Positions 32,581 to 42,869 of a stretch of DNA of 64,000 nt are shown here, one piece after another. The notes under the pieces were generated by a model. That model had not been told where the DNA came from. It was given only the letters and a program-made list of their open reading frames with translations, and made no database searches. Source of the DNA: Acanthosepion pharaonis (Eukaryota > Mollusca > Cephalopoda > Sepiida > Sepiidae); NCBI GenBank assembly GCA_903632075.3, contig CAHIKZ030005577.1:558001-622000 (forward strand). Direction: 5' to 3'. The number at the start of each line of letters is the position of its first letter. The stretch's first letter is position 1. The position numbers were made by a program, and so were the translations under genes.

Positions 32581-33780
32581 TCATACGTGTATTTGCATGT
32601 GTTTTCGTAAATTGGACTTCTCTGAAAATGTTGATCTACACACTTCACAAACAAATGGTTTTTCACCTGTATGTACTCGCATATGGTTTTGTAAAATACA
32701 TTTCTGATTAAATGCAGATCCACATATTTGACAGGAAAATGGTTTTTCTCCTGTATGCGTTCGCATGTGTTTTTTTAAATTAGAATTCTCTGAAAATGCT
32801 GATCTGCACACTTCACAAACAAATGGTTTCTCACCTGTGTGTATTCGCATATGGCTTCTTAAATTAGATGACCTTGAAAATGCTGATCCACATATTTGAC
32901 AAGAAAATGGTTTGGTTCCTGTGTGTGTTTGCATGTGATTTTTTAAACTAGAATTCTCTGAAAATGCTGATTTACACACTTCACAAACAAATGGTTTCTC
33001 ACCTGTGTGTATTCGCATATGTCTCTTTAAATTAGATGTATGTGAAAACTCTGATCCACATACAAGACAAGAAAATGGTTTTTCACCTGTATGAATTCTC
33101 ATGTGTTTTTTTAAACTGCAACTCACTGAAAATGCTGCACCACAAACTTGGCAAGAAAATGGCTTCTCTCCTGTATGTACTCGTCGCATGTGGCTTTTTA
33201 AGTGATATCTCCGTGAAAATGCTGATCCACACAATTCACAAGAAAATGGTTTATCCCCTGTATGTATTTGTATGTGACGTTTTAAACCAGAATTCTCTGA
33301 AAAAGCTGATCCACAAATTTTACAAGAAAATGGCTTCTCACCTGTATGTATCCGTCGCATGTGACTTTTTAAATGAGATCTCTGTGAAAATGCTGATCCA
33401 CACACTTGACAAGAAAATGGTTTCTCTCCTGTATGTATTCGCATATGATATTTTAAACTGGATCTTTGTGAAAAAGCTGATCCACATACCTGACAAGAAA
33501 ATTCTTTTGATCCTGTGTGTATTTGCATATGGATTTTTAAATGACGCCTCTCTGAAAATGTTGATCCACAAACTTGACAAGGAAATGTTTCTTCTCCAGT
33601 GTGTATTTGCATGTGACGTCTTAAACCAGAATTCTCTGAAAATGATGACCCACAAATTTGACAAGAATATGGTCTCTCTCCAGTGTGTATTTTCATGTGT
33701 TTTCTCAAATTTGATTTATTTGAAAATGCTGATCCACACACTTGACAAGGAAATGGTTTTTCTTTTATGTGTATTTCCAT
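32581..33780 (-). CDS. C2H2 zinc-finger protein 2 (14 fingers)
   Basis: A 399-residue open frame consisting of 14 consecutive C2H2 fingers with all four ligands intact, mostly 28 residues with HTGEKPF linkers. Fingers 5 and 7 carry one extra Arg (HMRRIH and HMRRVH), giving H-x4-H spacing. Fingers 10, 12 and 14 share the PFVCEVC(K/R)S(A/T)FSE signature and alternate with PFSCQICGSAF fingers 11 and 13, which suggests growth by duplication of a two-finger unit. The chosen Met sits in the tail of a decayed finger (CNVYGSSFS, then a stop). There is no effector domain. It is probably nuclear and DNA-binding by family. The open frame through 14 units argues for selection until recently. Confidence 0.88.
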   Translation of the reverse strand: MEIHIKEKPFPCQVCGSAFSNKSNLRKHMKIHTGERPYSCQICGSSFSENSGLRRHMQIHTGEETFPCQVCGSTFSERRHLKIHMQIHTGSKEFSCQVCGSAFSQRSSLKYHMRIHTGEKPFSCQVCGSAFSQRSHLKSHMRRIHTGEKPFSCKICGSAFSENSGLKRHIQIHTGDKPFSCELCGSAFSRRYHLKSHMRRVHTGEKPFSCQVCGAAFSVSCSLKKHMRIHTGEKPFSCLVCGSEFSHTSNLKRHMRIHTGEKPFVCEVCKSAFSENSSLKNHMQTHTGTKPFSCQICGSAFSRSSNLRSHMRIHTGEKPFVCEVCRSAFSENSNLKKHMRTHTGEKPFSCQICGSAFNQKCILQNHMRVHTGEKPFVCEVCRSTFSEKSNLRKHMQIHV

Positions 33781-34055
33781 GAGTCTTTTTCATATAGAAC
33801 TTACTGAAAATGATGATCCATATACATTACAACAATTTTTCTGCATTCTAAAACAGAGTATGGTAGTTCTCCAGTGTACGCTTGCATGTATACTTAGAAA
33901 TGACAAAATTGAGTAAAAATGCTGACATTTTGTGAATTTGTATGTAACTATTTAATCATGAACATTGTTAAAATACAAGGTCACATACGTTTCTGCTCTT
34001 TGGTATGAATTTGCATATGGCTTCAAATTTGAAAATTGTTATTCTTCATGATATT
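33781..34055 (-). pseudogene. 5' part of zinc-finger gene 2 exon 2
   Basis: The minus strand from a CTTCTTTATTTACAG acceptor (exon start 34055) runs through ATCATGAAGAATAACAATTTTC, corresponding to the same stretch in genes 1 and 3, then scattered finger remnants. The last of these is CNVYGSSFSVSS followed by a stop. That Cys-to-Tyr finger matches CKVYGSSFS upstream of gene 3. Confidence 0.6.
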
Positions 34056-34837
34056 CTGTAAATAAAGAAGATGCATTATGAAAGAAAAATGACAAACTTA
34101 TGCATTATTTGCAATTACAAAACTGATAAAATTGAACTTACAAGCAAAAAACAATTGATACCACTATTACTATATATTCCCTTGGTAATTTTTATTCTTT
34201 TAAAAATCTATTTTTAAAATTTTACTAAAACCATAACATATAAAACTGAATCAATATATTTTTTCGCAAGACTTGGCAACAATTATGTATGATTTTTATC
34301 AAAAAAAGCAGATAGTCTCTTTGATATGTTTTTTTTATTTTCATCATTTCTTGCAATCAAACTGGAAGGGTCTATTATTTATCTGAGGTAATGGCAGGGT
34401 GTATAATGTGTATTTTAAAAAAAATTGACAGGGATGTATTGTTTTATTAATGAGATACTGCCATTTTTTTGTTTAAAAATAAGTTTCCAACAATCTTTGC
34501 TTATCAAAATAAGCATTTTTTCTCATTAAAAGCAATGTCTCTGATATATCTTTTCCTTCTACCTTTTCTTAAAATCAAAACATAATGATCCATCATTTAT
34601 CTGAGGCAATGGCAGACGATAATGCATGCGTTAATTTATTAACAAAAGAACACGCAGAACTATAATGTGATCATTATTTAATAACTTTTTACAAAGTTAC
34701 AGAATCTACATTACTGAAATAAAAATTGTAATCAATTTGCCAGGAATTGAATAATTTTTCAGAAGTTTCTTAAAGGTGTTTTAATATATATGAAATATGA
34801 TTACTTAATTCCAAGAATGGCTCTGTGAAAGCAAAGT
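34056..34837. other. Start of the presumed gene 2 intron; no gene seen
   Basis: AT-rich. Two related stretches at 34290-34420 and 34490-34620 (TTTTTCATCAAA/TTATCAAAATAAGCA and CCATCATTTATCTGAGGCAATGGCAG, against TCTATTATTTATCTGAGGTAATGGCAG) form an imperfect tandem duplication. Confidence 0.5.
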
Positions 34838-35060
34838 TTGTTTATCTGGTTACTATTGGCCGTTTGCTACATTAGGCATTTTGTGAAACAGGTGCTATTG
34901 CGAAGAGCACTCTCATTTCTCAGAATGCCTTTTACTAATGCAGTGATATGTTGTTGGATGTCAGAGATATCTGCAAATAGTGTCCTTTCAGAGTATTTTT
35001 CAATTTTGGAAATAGCCAAAAGTCACTGGGGTCAAGAGCAAAGTTTAATAAATATACTCA
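34838..35060 (-). pseudogene. Mariner/Tc1-type transposase C-terminal fragment
   Basis: Minus-strand translation gives ALDPSDFWLFPKLKNTLKGH and, after a frame change, ISDIQQHITALVKGI. This is the region around the third catalytic Asp (LAPSDFFLFPKLK) of mariner-like DD(34)D transposases and the following helix. The expected Ala before PSD is Asp here. A 20-base poly-A run borders it at 35060. Only about 75 residues survive. Confidence 0.75.
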
Positions 35061-35084
35061 AAAAAAAAAAAAAAAAAAATGATG

Positions 35085-35595
35085 TCTGAAAAGGACATTT
35101 TTTCTTGACACTGCTGTTACTGTATATTATTTCTATATTATTAACATAGAAAACTTTTATGGATATGATTGTAATAATCTATGTACCAATTATAATACAA
35201 TATTATTTACCATATTATAAAGAAATAACAATGAAAATATTTTCTTTATAAATTTGTAAAAATATCTGAACTCTAAAACAATTAAAAATTAATAATTGCC
35301 TATTTCACAATGAATGTATGATGACAGCTAGATGAAACCTCATCCCTTAGATAATTAAAATTACAAGTAATCAGAGATTTAAAACAATCTGTCTGGAAAA
35401 TGTATTTTTCAAAATTTATAATTAGTTATTCATCACTATATGTTTATTTAATAAAAGGTAAGAATCCAGTTTCATAAGGTGGGATTTTATTAAAATTCTA
35501 AAAATAGCTTTTTAAAACAATAAAAACTGTCAAAAGAGTACACAGTAATAGTAGTGTCAAAAGAAAAAAAAAGTCTTTTTCACACATTGTTTTTT
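35085..35595. mobile_element. AT-rich MITE, TGTGTCAAAA family, short copy
   Basis: Ends GTCTGAAAAGGACATTTTTTCTTGACACTGCTG and AGTAATAGTAGTGTCAAAAGAAAAAAAAAGTC are imperfect inverted repeats about 500 bp apart. The interior shows the family's ATTTACCATATTATAAAGAAATAA motif. Confidence 0.6.
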
Positions 35596-35979
35596 TTTTG
35601 TAGGTATGTTTGTTACTTAGCTGATCTAATTCTGGTTAATAAAATGAATCAACAGGAACTCACAACACATACCCAGGTGCACTGTCATGCGAAGAATGCA
35701 CTTATCAGGCCAGAATCAAGGTTTTTTCCTTTGAAAAAATTCTTGGAACTCTTTCAGTACTTTGAGATAGACATTTGCATCTGTTCTTTCTGTTGTTTGC
35801 TGCCTCATCACGCACATATTGCCTTTTCTTGTATCACCTGTGCCAATCAATTTTTCATAGCATGTTCACCATGAACCTCCAAATTGAAACTGTTCTCTTT
35901 TAATCATCTTGTCTTCCATTAGCAAGGCTGATACTAACCACAGTTAGTGACTTTATTGCACATTCTTCGGCTAATATTT
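35596..35979. other. Interval with an unassigned open frame
   Basis: A 106-residue plus-strand frame (35554-35874) is Cys- and His-rich near its end but matches no family I recognise, and its start lies in the MITE. It may be the antisense of a decayed transposon gene. Confidence 0.3.
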
Positions 35980-36630
35980 TCGGCTGACATCGAGTTATTT
36001 GCTAGGTCTGCTGCTAGGAAAGTTGGTTCACTGTGCGGTGAGAGACAATTTTTCTTGTCAGAAACTATCTTACAAATTTATAAATTAACCATTAGTTCAT
36101 GTACTGAATATTGCTGCTACATCTAGTCTGGAGCTTCTGTTATGTATTTGGAAATTCTTGATAAAATCCAAAGAAGCATCTGCAATTTTATCATTGCTGG
36201 CCTGGAATCTTGGCTTCAGTCACTTTCCCATCACCATAACATAGCTTCCCTATGATTTTTCCATAAATATTTTCACGGTAATTGTTCTGATGAGTTTTCA
36301 CTTTTAGCATGGAGACTTTACAAATTTAAGAGCTGTGCTAGATTGTCAGCTAAGACTCATCATTTTACAGTTGAAATTGCAAAAATGTAACTGTATGTTT
36401 CTTGCTAACAGTTTCTTCTCTTCCACATGTTGCTTGTGGAACTTTCTCCCAGCCTCTTGCTTTGCAACCAACTTTGATCTTCAAAAATCTAAATACAATG
36501 TGAGTCATTATATTTGATCTTCTTAATTGTTGTTTTCTTTTTTATTCTCTCTTTTTAATAAATTTTTTTATACACTGAGTAAACTCTTGCATCTTAGTGG
36601 CTTTGTTGCCTTCTTTGGAGTGGAATGATT
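35980..36630 (+). pseudogene. Longest LINE RT C-terminal fragment
   Basis: In shifting frames the plus strand gives SSYLLGLLLGKLVH, ISSCTEYCCYIxSGAS, YLEILDKIQRSIC, FHKYFHGNCSDEF and NSFFSSTCCLWNFLPASC. This is the ordered C-terminal region (thumb and post-RT) of a non-LTR retrotransposon ORF2, about 180 codons with several stops. It is the same family as the other LINE pieces in the window. Confidence 0.75.
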
Positions 36631-36644
36631 AAAAAAATTCCCTT

Positions 36645-36852
36645 GACACAGCTATTACTGTATACACTTTTGACTCCCCCAGTAATGATTATTTACAAGA
36701 TCATAAGATATGTGAACCAAGTACAATGCAGTATTTATCATTTACCATTTCATAAAGAAATAAATTTGAAATCTTATTATTAAAAAAAAAAAAATTATCA
36801 AAATACGAAAATTAATGCAATATTCATTCTTTGCCATATTTATAAATAACTG
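36645..36852. repeat. Partial AT-rich MITE (TGTGTCAAAA family)
   Basis: CCCTTGACACAGCTATTACTGTATA, then GCAGTATTTATCATTTACCATTTCATAAAGAAATAAAT is the left part of the family. The right end is replaced by the mariner-like MITE that follows. Confidence 0.55.
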
Positions 36853-36854
36853 TA

Positions 36855-36965
36855 CCGGGTGGTCCGAAAGTCGTGACACACCTACATAATATAATTTTCT
36901 ATTTCCAATGGCTGACACAAACTCCTACAGTTTGGAAGTGGGTGAAAAGACTTTCGGACCACCCT
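36855..36965. mobile_element. Mariner-type MITE, about 111 bp
   Basis: CCGGGTGGTCCGAAAGTC at the left and GACTTTCGGACCACCCTG at the right are inverted repeats. A TA precedes the left end; the right neighbour is CA, probably a mutated TA. Ends of this sort (GGTGGTCC.AAAGT) are typical of mariner-derived MITEs. The 61-residue frame over it is not a gene. Confidence 0.8.
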
Positions 36966-37824
36966 GCAGAATAAGAAAATTTAAACAAACATATGATAAA
37001 CATAAAAAAATAAAAGAATGCTTGATTCAAAGGAAAAGATATTTGAAAATTTTATTTAAAAAAAAAACTAAATTGAAAATTAATATCCATTAAAAGCCAT
37101 TTTTCAAAAACATTAGTAAAGTAAAAAAATTGTTAATCTGTTAATTTTTAAATAATAAATATTAAATGCTCCTTTGAAATCTACAACTAACATTGTTTTA
37201 ATGTTTTAGTATCCTTTTTTTTATAGTGGAATCTTGGGAAAGTGTTCCCTTTGAAAAATGTCTTTAGTCAGATTTTTCTTGTTTAAGAAAGATGTTGTTA
37301 TAGACAAGCGTATGGTTGCAAGAGAAGAAATACGACAACAGCAGAAATAGATTTACATGATTTATTTCAACAGGAACGTGAGGGTTTGGGACAGCTACCT
37401 TGTGGTAAAGTTCATAAGCCGGCTTTGAATCTAGGTTGATCTCTCATGGTAGTTCACACTGGTTGATGCTGGCACTCCCCCTGCTGACTGCTCGGCCTTA
37501 CCATGACAGGTCTCTTCCCTGGCCACCTGTTGACTGCCTGTTGTACTTCTCTGTGACGCCTTTTATGGTGTTTTTTTATGGCTTAACAGGCTCGAAAAAC
37601 AAAGCGAGTATAATTTGGAGGGAAGCATTTTTATTTGACGAAAAGTAGAACACTTTAAATATTATTTTATTTTTTGATCGGAACTCGTGCGTCGGGAACA
37701 TTTGTAAACGAAGATAATGGTCATTTTGTGACGGGGCCTTGTCCCGTTCACATTCGGCTCTCACTCTTGAGTATGTTTATTTGCCTGCAAATCAGCCGAG
37801 ATATGTCTTATTTTATTGTATAAC
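36966..37824. other. Intron-like interval with a GC-richer patch
   Basis: 37360-37780 is less AT-rich than its surroundings (GCTGGCACTCCCCCTGCTGACTGC, GGCCACCTGTTGACTGCCTG, GACGGGGCCTTGTCCCGTTC). It could be part of an LTR or an old exon, but no frame, splice pattern or terminal repeat supports either. Confidence 0.4.
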
Positions 37825-38240
37825 AATGTTGATATTTAATTTCTGTCTCCATGGTAAATCATTCAAGTTTACCACGTAAAATATTTATTTAGTAAAGAAT
37901 TTTCGACTCATGTCAAATTATTCAAATTGTATTCTATATATTAGATAAAAAAAAAAAACAATATAATTTAAAGTAATGTTTAGACACATGGTTTATCAAT
38001 TTTTATTTGAGGATGGAAGGAGTAGGATTGTTTGTATTCGGTGACTTTTGTTAAAAGTATGTTTTAAAGGTTTTGGAAAAATTCTGAAACTAAGTTTAAT
38101 ATAACTTGAGAAAAGTTATTTGTTTTAACTTATAAGGTTTGTTTACGGAAATGTAACATATTTGAAAAGGACATCAAATTGTTAATTTACATCTTTTAAG
38201 TAAAAAGTGATTCATTTCCAATTAGTCTAAAGGACATGAC
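37825..38240. repeat. Left arm of a long inverted repeat
   Basis: Pairs with 41030-41446 in inverted orientation: TTTCTGTCTCCATGGTAAA, TCAAGTTTACCA, AATATTTATTTAGT, TAACTTGAGAAAAGTTATTTGTTTTA, GAAATGTAACATATTTGAAAA and ATGACTATTGGAG. Arms of about 400 bp enclose 2.8 kb. It lies within the presumed intron of gene 2. Confidence 0.85.
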
Positions 38241-39062
38241 TATTGGAGGAATAGATTTATATCTGTGAACCTTTTCTTTCTTGAGTTTATATTATTGAAA
38301 GAACACATCATTGAAAAATCAAAGAACGTTTCCTGTTCCAATAGGATGATATTATTTGTTTCTACTTTTAAATTCGATTAAAAATTCCTTCAGATGCTCT
38401 CCTTAACCTATTTTAGTGAATTTATATGGTGAAAGCAAATGAAAGAAATGTCCAGAAAATGCATTTTTTCAAAAATGTTAGTTTTTTTATCCATTGTTAT
38501 ATGTTTAATTTTCTTGTCCACAAACATTTTTATTCATAAATAACATTTTTCCCCATATTTCTTTATAAAATGTTAAATAATAAATATTTCATAATAGTTG
38601 GTTCACACATTTTTATAATCTTGTAAAAATGCAAAATTATTTTTGTAAATAAACAATCTAACTGTTTCTTGGTTGTCGGATCTCAAGAACTTCACTTTTC
38701 TGTTTGGATTTTATTTTTATTAAAATTCTCTAACTCTTAGAAAATTTTGTGAACTCCCAACAAAATTAAAAAGTACACACAATATATCAAAATAAGGGCA
38801 GTATAACTGTGGGTGTCTAAGAATTGGTGTTCAGACTTGGAAGTCACTAAAGTAGGAGTTTACTCGTTTACAGGTAGTTATCTTCGGATAATGTCCGTAA
38901 TCCAAATATACACAAATTTATGGCTTTTTAAAAATGCATGCAAAGATAATACAAAGATACATGTTGCATATACTGATAAAAATTTATATCTCTCAAAATA
39001 AAATATACAATAATATTCAAAGAGTTCATAAGTTCCTATCAGTAAGTTGAAAGTCTTTCAAT

Positions 39063-39065
<3 letters not shown>

Positions 39066-39101
<36 letters not shown>
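39066..39101. repeat. (TA)n microsatellite
   Basis: About 36 bases of TA alternation. Confidence 0.95.
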
Positions 39102-39103
<2 letters not shown>

Positions 39104-40609
39104 TAAGAGAAAGGAGAGTCTTTGTTAATGTGTATGTAGGTATGTAAGTATTTCTTGATAGTAGTAATTCTTTTGACTCTCTGTGGGATCTTTAGGTGTC
39201 CGATGCTTGAGAATAACGGACATTAGATGAAATTCTTTTCAGTGTCTGGTCTGGTCTGTTTGCCTGCCTGTCACTGTCTTAACACTTTTTTTTTTTCAAA
39301 GCCAATAGAATTCATTCCGAAATTGTTCTTGATTTTGATTGGTTCCAGAAATGACACGTTTGACAATCCCCTTTTCTTTACCTACATTTAGGAGTGATAA
39401 TCTTTTGGCCTCTTTTATTTATGTTTTTCTTATCTTTTTGTTTTTATTTCTTTATGGCAAACCAAAATGGTATGCCAACTTTTAGCTATTTTTTGTTTTT
39501 TTGTGGGGAAATAGTGATCTTTTTTTTTTTCTGTCACTACAAAATTAACCCCCAAAAATATTTCCACAAAATTTTCTAATAAAATAACAAATTAAGTGTA
39601 CTATTCATTCATTAACAAATAAGTACTAAATATTCCCTTTAAATTGGATAATTCTCTGGTTTTTGGTAATTTTTTAAAAACAGAGTAACATTTTTTTTTT
39701 TTTTGCTTTCATTTCAAAAAAAAAAAAAAAATCCTTTTTGGTTTGGGGTATCAAATTTTTAGAAAACTACACCCATAAAAAAAGAAAAGGAAATCTATTT
39801 GGGTTTGAAAAACTAAGCAATTATGATCGGCTTACATATGGTTTATAAATGTTAAAATAAAAATGGTATTCCATGGTGATTCAGATTATATTGTGAATAA
39901 AAAACAATAATTAATTAGATTAAAATAAAGTAATACATTTTTTAAACAGAATTCATCTAATAATTGTTGATCATATTTTATCCATTGTTGGATATTAATC
40001 CAACAACGGATAAAATATTTTTGAATAACTTAAAAATTTTTTAGTTATACAAAAATATTTTAGTAAAAAATATTTCATAAATTGTTCAACATAAAAAAAA
40101 ATAAAAAGTATTGAAAGAATTATTTTTTAATAATGAAAGAAATTTTTTTTTTTTAAAGTTTTTAAGGAGAGGAGGTGATTGCCAGAGTAGAAAAAAATAT
40201 CATCTTATAGGAAAAGGAAATGCTCTTAGATTTTTCTTGACACATTCTTCTTTCAATAATATAAATTCAACAAAGAAAAGGGTTCACAGATTCTAAAATT
40301 CTTAATGTAACAAAAAAAAATGAGACATGCATATTATTAGTCCATATGACTTTTTTTTTTTACAGTAACAACAAAAAATATATACAAACAATTTACTCAC
40401 ATTTTTAGTAGTCTGTTTAAAAGGCCTTTCTCTTTTTTTAAACAGACATCATAAATTTTCTTAGAACATATTTTTGAATTTTTCACATTTAAAAGTTTGT
40501 CACTATTTTTTTCTTTTTCACATTTGTTGATTTTTTTATAAAGTTTTTTTTTTTTTTTAGTTCTCTTTTCTTGTCTACTTAATTTTATAACGATGCTTCT
40601 ACTTAATTC

Positions 40610-40790
40610 CTCTACACATGCAAGACACCAATCTGCCACTGGGTGGCATTGTCGGACCACCGACGTGTTCATCTTGGCAATGTTACCACTGGCGGACCGC
40701 TAGAGTCTCACTGGTGGTTGCCATCAGGGGACCGCTGGCATTGCCATCGGCAGCCCGCCAGCGGGACATTAGCAGCTTGCGTGTAGGGCT
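40610..40790. repeat. GC-rich degenerate minisatellite
   Basis: An island of imperfect 30-40 bp units with the core GCCA(C/T)(T/C)GG(G/C)GGACC(A/G)C: CTGCCACTGGGTGGCATTG, TCGGACCACCGAC, TTACCACTGGCGGACCGC, TTGCCATCAGGGGACCGC and GCCATCGGCAGCCCGCC. It stands out sharply from the AT-rich flanks. The 68-residue frame through it (40618-40824) looks like repeat translation, not a gene. Confidence 0.75.
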
Positions 40791-41029
40791 TTTTATCCTT
40801 CTTGTCTTTTTATTAGTTTCATAACGTTGCTTCTTCTTAAATTCTCTTTTTTATTAATGTTAATAACACTTGACTAACAGTAACATTGCTTCTTTTTTAT
40901 ACTGCAAAAATGGCTAGTAAACAATTTCTAACCTAGGCTTGTAATCAGAAATTACTGATTTAAAAAGATTAACAAAAGAATAAAATTATCTATATCGAAT
41001 GGCAACAACTATACTCCCATCTTAAGAAC

Positions 41030-41446
41030 AACTTTACTCCAATAGTCATGTTCTTAGAAATTAATTTTCAACTGAATCATTTCTGTGCGTAAATGAACAA
41101 TTTCATGTACTTTTCAAATATGTTACATTTCCATCAACAAACCTTAAATAAAACAAATAACTTTTCTCAAGTTAAACATAGTTTCGGAATTTTTCTAAAA
41201 CCTTTTTTTGTTTGTTTAAAACATACTTTAACTAAAACTAAAAGTCACCCGATAGAGACAATCCTACTCCCTTCATTGGCCTCAATTAAAAATTGATAGA
41301 CCATTTGTCTAAAAAAACTAAAACATTACCTTTGATTTAAAAAAAATACCATTTGTTGAATAATTCGACTCAATGAGACGAAAATTCTTGACTAAATAAA
41401 TATTTAACATGGTAAACTTGGAAGATTTACCACGGAGACAGAAATT
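41030..41446. repeat. Right arm of the long inverted repeat
   Basis: Inverted partner of 37825-38240. Ends 330 bp before the exon 1 block of gene 2. Confidence 0.85.
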
Positions 41447-41772
41447 TTAACATCTCTCTTGTCCAGAGGACCAAAAAGTAATTTTCTGACTGATTCTACT
41501 TTAAAAAAAAAAAAAAAAGGGGGACGTTAAAAAACAACGCTAGTTGCAGATTTCAAAAGGAGCGTCCAGTATTTACAAATTAAATTTATTAAATTTATTT
41601 TTCTTTACTTTTAATTTTTTTTTTTTTTTGAAAAATGACTATTATTATTAATGTACATACATTCATTTTCAACTTTTTTTTTTTTTTAAATAAAATTTTT
41701 TAAATCTGTGCAAAAAGCAAAAATACGTATTTTAATTTGTAAACAAAGAAATTAGACGAACGTTAAACTTAC

Positions 41773-41940
41773 TTCTTTCTGTCTTTTTTTTTTTTTTTTT
41801 GATCTGGTTTCCTTGGGACAAATTAGAAAAAAAAAGACTAATTGTTTTTGGTGAAATTACAATTAAATTCAATCAACCAACAATCATTTGCAATCGATGC
41901 CAAATGTTTTCAAAAACAAAAATCAAGGGAGATAATTCAC
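41773..41940 (-). promoter_or_regulatory. Candidate exon 1, donor and promoter of zinc-finger gene 2
   Basis: On the minus strand AATTATCTCCCTTG (41937-41924), then TTGTCCCAAGGAAACC, an A-run and GACAGAAAGAA|GTAAGT (exon end 41773). It aligns with the gene 1 block, but the ATG there is AAG here, so no peptide starts at that place. The intron side (GTTTACAAATTAAAATACGT) is shared with the gene 3 block. It lies 7.7 kb upstream of the gene 2 acceptor. Confidence 0.6.
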
Positions 41941-42163
41941 GTGTAATTCTGGACAGTTGGCAGCAATGGACCATTTTTTAAGCCAAACGTAATAGAGTAA
42001 AAAAATAAAATATTTATTATAAAAATAATAATTGTTACTGTTATATTTTTTTTCTCTTACTCATTTTTATTTCTTTTATTTTTCCATTATTTGATACTAT
42101 TATTTTATTATTGTTATTATTATGTTTATTTTAGTTCTTTGTTATTTTGATTTTTTAATATTA

Positions 42164-42316
42164 CAGTGTAACCCGGATATAAGAGAGTTGTCGGGACCGG
42201 AGAAGAAGTCTCTTATATCCGGGTTTGGTCTATTTTGTTTAGGTAAGTATGGGCTCTAATTTGGGACCAGAGACAATCTCTCTTATATCCGGGTCTCTTA
42301 TATCCGGGTTACACTG
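42164..42316. mobile_element. Palindromic pogo/Tigger-like MITE, 153 bp
   Basis: Starts CAGTGTAACCCGGATATAAG and ends CTTATATCCGGGTTACACTG, flanked by TA on both sides (42162-42163, 42317-42318). The internal inverted unit AAGAGA(GT)TGTCGGGACCGGAGAAGAAGTC pairs with a partial partner. CAGTG ends plus TA duplication are typical of pogo/Tigger-type and related IS630/Tc1/mariner families. Confidence 0.85.
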
Positions 42317-42538
42317 TATTTAGTCATTTATTTTATTATTGTTACTTACTTTCATTTATTATTTTATTTTTATTATTGTTTTAATATTTATTGTTATTTT
42401 TATTGTTGGGTTGCCATATTTTAATGACAAGAAGTATGTAAGAAAGGAGAATGGAATGAGTGTGTACAACGTAGCAGGTTTATTCATCAACTGTATATAC
42501 AACAGAAAAATACAAGTATAAATATAAAAAAATAAATA

Positions 42539-42725
42539 CAGTGTAACCCGGATATAAGAGACCCGGATAGAAGAGAAACCCGGATATAAGAGAGATTGTC
42601 TCTGGTCCCAAATTAGAGCCTGTGTTAATGTATATAAAATAGACCAAACCCGGATATAAGAGAAACCCGGATATAAGAGACTTCTTCTCCGGTCCCGACA
42701 ACTCTCTTATATCCGGGTTACACTG
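42539..42725. mobile_element. Second copy of the palindromic MITE, 187 bp, inverted
   Basis: Same termini with TA on both sides (42537-42538, 42726-42727). Its right half (CTTCTTCTCCGGTCCCGACAACTCTC) is the complement of the left half of the first copy, so the two insertions face each other 222 bp apart. It carries one or two extra copies of the ACCCGGATATAAGAGA unit at each side. Confidence 0.85.
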
Positions 42726-42869
42726 TACATGTAAAATTAACCATTTTTTTAAAAAAGTTCTTTAGAAAAGGAGATAACTGTATCCACAGTTTAAATCTAA
42801 CACGCTCACCCCCTTAAACGTTTGATAGTAGTAATTTCAGTACCAATAATTGTTTTTTTTTTGTTTTTT

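Larger units (their letters stand above)
38241..41029. other. Spacer of the long inverted repeat; no gene seen
   Basis: Very AT-rich. Contains a MITE-family fragment (38510-38800), a (TA)n run (39066-39101), poly-T and poly-A runs (39690-39735, 40540) and a GC-rich minisatellite (40610-40790). No transposase or polymerase motif is visible, so the element, if it is one, is non-autonomous. Confidence 0.55.

Noticed and set aside
32581..33780. Regularly spaced repeats suggestive of a CRISPR array
   Set aside because: The 84-bp period is the C2H2 finger with its conserved linker, it is coding, and the organism is an animal.
40618..40824. 68-residue protein in a GC-rich island
   Set aside because: The frame follows the minisatellite units; no conserved motif.
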